A stretch of DNA of 43,914 nt, from assembly GCA_003567315.1 (NCBI GenBank), contig PWZT01000088.1:89610-133523 (forward strand), in the 5' to 3' direction. Made by a program: the position numbers and the translations under genes. Below, piece by piece: positions 43,026 to 43,914 of the stretch. The stretch is from Paracoccaceae bacterium (lineage in GTDB: Bacteria > Pseudomonadota > Alphaproteobacteria > Rhodobacterales > Rhodobacteraceae). Each line of letters begins with the position of its first letter. Within the stretch, counting starts at the first letter, position 1. Under the pieces are notes generated by a model. The model was given only the letters and a program-made list of their open reading frames with translations, searched no databases and had not been told where the DNA came from.

Positions 43026-43643
43026 ATGTTTGCAAACGTTTCGCTTTCGCGTGTCATTGTCATACTGACAGCAGGGCTTGTGCTGTCGGCCTGCGCCAGT
43101 GGCCGCGAGTTGCGCGAGGAGCGCGCGGAACTTGGCGATTTTTTCCTCAGCCACGCGATTGTCGTGGCCGATGACGCCACTGCGCTGCCCGGGTCGCGCC
43201 CGGCGGAGGCCGAAGAATGGGAAGAGGTGATCGAGGCCGAGATGCGCCGCAGATTCGGCCGCTATGATGGCGACAGGCTCTATCATCTCGGTGTCAATGT
43301 GCATGGCTACATGATTGCACCTCCAGGCATCCCGCTGGTGCTTTCGCCGCGGTCTGCGCTGGGGGTGACGGTCGATGTCTGGGACGATGCGCTGGGCCGC
43401 AAGCTCAATGCACGCCCGCACCGGATCATCATCGGAGAGGCGTTTTCGGGCGAGACCGTGATCGGCTCCGGCAATACCCAGACGCGTGAACAGCAGATGC
43501 AGAACCTCGCGGAAAATGTTGTTTTGTCTATTGAAAACTGGCTGGCCAACAACCCGGACTGGTTCCCGCCCAAACCGGCCTCCGAGGGCGAGGACGAGAG
43601 CGAAGGGGAAGAGGGTGGTGTGAGCGAGGATAGCGTCGGCTAA
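43026..43643 (+). CDS. lipoprotein of unknown function
   Basis: This 205-aa protein has a lipoprotein signal peptide with lipobox LSAC at residues 20-23, so the mature protein is probably anchored in a membrane by C23. The middle holds GRYDGDRLYHLGVNVHGYMI and LSPRSALGVTVDVWDDA, predicted to be a beta-rich domain. The C-terminal end is acidic and repetitive (SEGEDESEGEEGG). GGAG lies 9 bases before the ATG. I do not recognise the family. It lies between parC and tuf, 82 bp after parC, and may have its own promoter. Confidence 0.85.
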   Translation: MFANVSLSRVIVILTAGLVLSACASGRELREERAELGDFFLSHAIVVADDATALPGSRPAEAEEWEEVIEAEMRRRFGRYDGDRLYHLGVNVHGYMIAPPGIPLVLSPRSALGVTVDVWDDALGRKLNARPHRIIIGEAFSGETVIGSGNTQTREQQMQNLAENVVLSIENWLANNPDWFPPKPASEGEDESEGEEGGVSEDSVG

Positions 43644-43706
43644 CTTATTGGCTGCGCGGGTGTGTGTTTGTGCCCCCCCTTACAGCCGGGATCGAAGAAA
43701 CCGCGC

Positions 43707-43735
43707 TTGATTTTCCGCGATAAGCTCAGTAAAGG
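43707..43735 (+). promoter_or_regulatory. possible tuf promoter
   Basis: TTGATT (43707-43712) and TAAAGG (43730-43735) are 17 bases apart, 58 bases before the tuf start. The -35 box is good and the -10 box weak. Confidence 0.35.
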
Positions 43736-43790
43736 GCGCGCGTGTCACGCAAGGCCGCGCGAGTGGGCCGATCAGAAAAAGGGTGCCTGA

Positions 43791-43914
<124 letters not shown>

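Overview
The window is high-GC DNA from an alphaproteobacterium, most likely of the Rhodobacteraceae. This rests on an RNase E ending in an aromatic RVGWWSLRS-type tail, an ethylmalonyl-CoA mutase of the Rhodobacter type, a DUF1489 gene beside a B12-dependent ribonucleotide reductase, glcDEF, a MidA-PgeF-Lgt operon, and a sigma-32 promoter with a ROSE-type leader before hsp20. Coding density is high. I saw no rRNA, tRNA, CRISPR array or intact insertion sequence.

Layout. 1-2.5 kb: end of a DctB-like sensor kinase, a DctD-like regulator that lacks the GAFTGA loop, and a small exported protein. 2.5-6.8 kb: a long leader, rne and ccdA. 6.8-9.7 kb: DUF1489 gene divergent from nrdJ. 9.7-13.5 kb: a low-coding stretch, then a hybrid histidine kinase translationally coupled to a small periplasmic sulfite-oxidase-fold protein, with a divergent paralogue of that protein. 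13.6-19.8 kb: a run of minus-strand genes mostly about divalent cations (MgtC-like, CDF transporter, a 119-aa protein resembling a free MgtE N-domain, an MgtE without that domain, a full MgtE), ending in a HisE/MazG-like protein, a SLOG (DUF2493) protein and a 66-aa ORF. 20-24.6 kb: a UppP paralogue with altered catalytic motif, a GT61-type glycosyltransferase and ecm. 24.6-28.1 kb: smc. 28.2-33.6 kb: a ten-helix-type membrane protein behind an ATTC-N8-GATT palindrome, then the glycolate oxidase operon glcDEF behind a perfect inverted repeat that overlaps its promoter. 33.6-35.5 kb: a secreted serine protease, hsp20 and a 47-aa ORF. 35.5-38.3 kb: lgt-midA-pgeF with 4-bp overlaps. 38.4-43.9 kb: ubiK, a DUF4139 protein, parC, a lipoprotein and the start of tuf.

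How the genes fit together. Carbon handling is visible through C4-dicarboxylate sensing (DctBD), glycolate oxidation (GlcDEF) and acetyl-CoA assimilation (Ecm). Both Ecm and NrdJ need adenosylcobalamin, so the cell depends on B12. The most unusual parts are the cofactor-less sulfite-oxidase-fold pair with its kinase, the split MgtE arrangement in the cation cluster, the UppP paralogue without its catalytic glutamates, the GAFTGA-less DctD, and a 24-nt sequence repeated exactly in two intergenic spots 24 kb apart.
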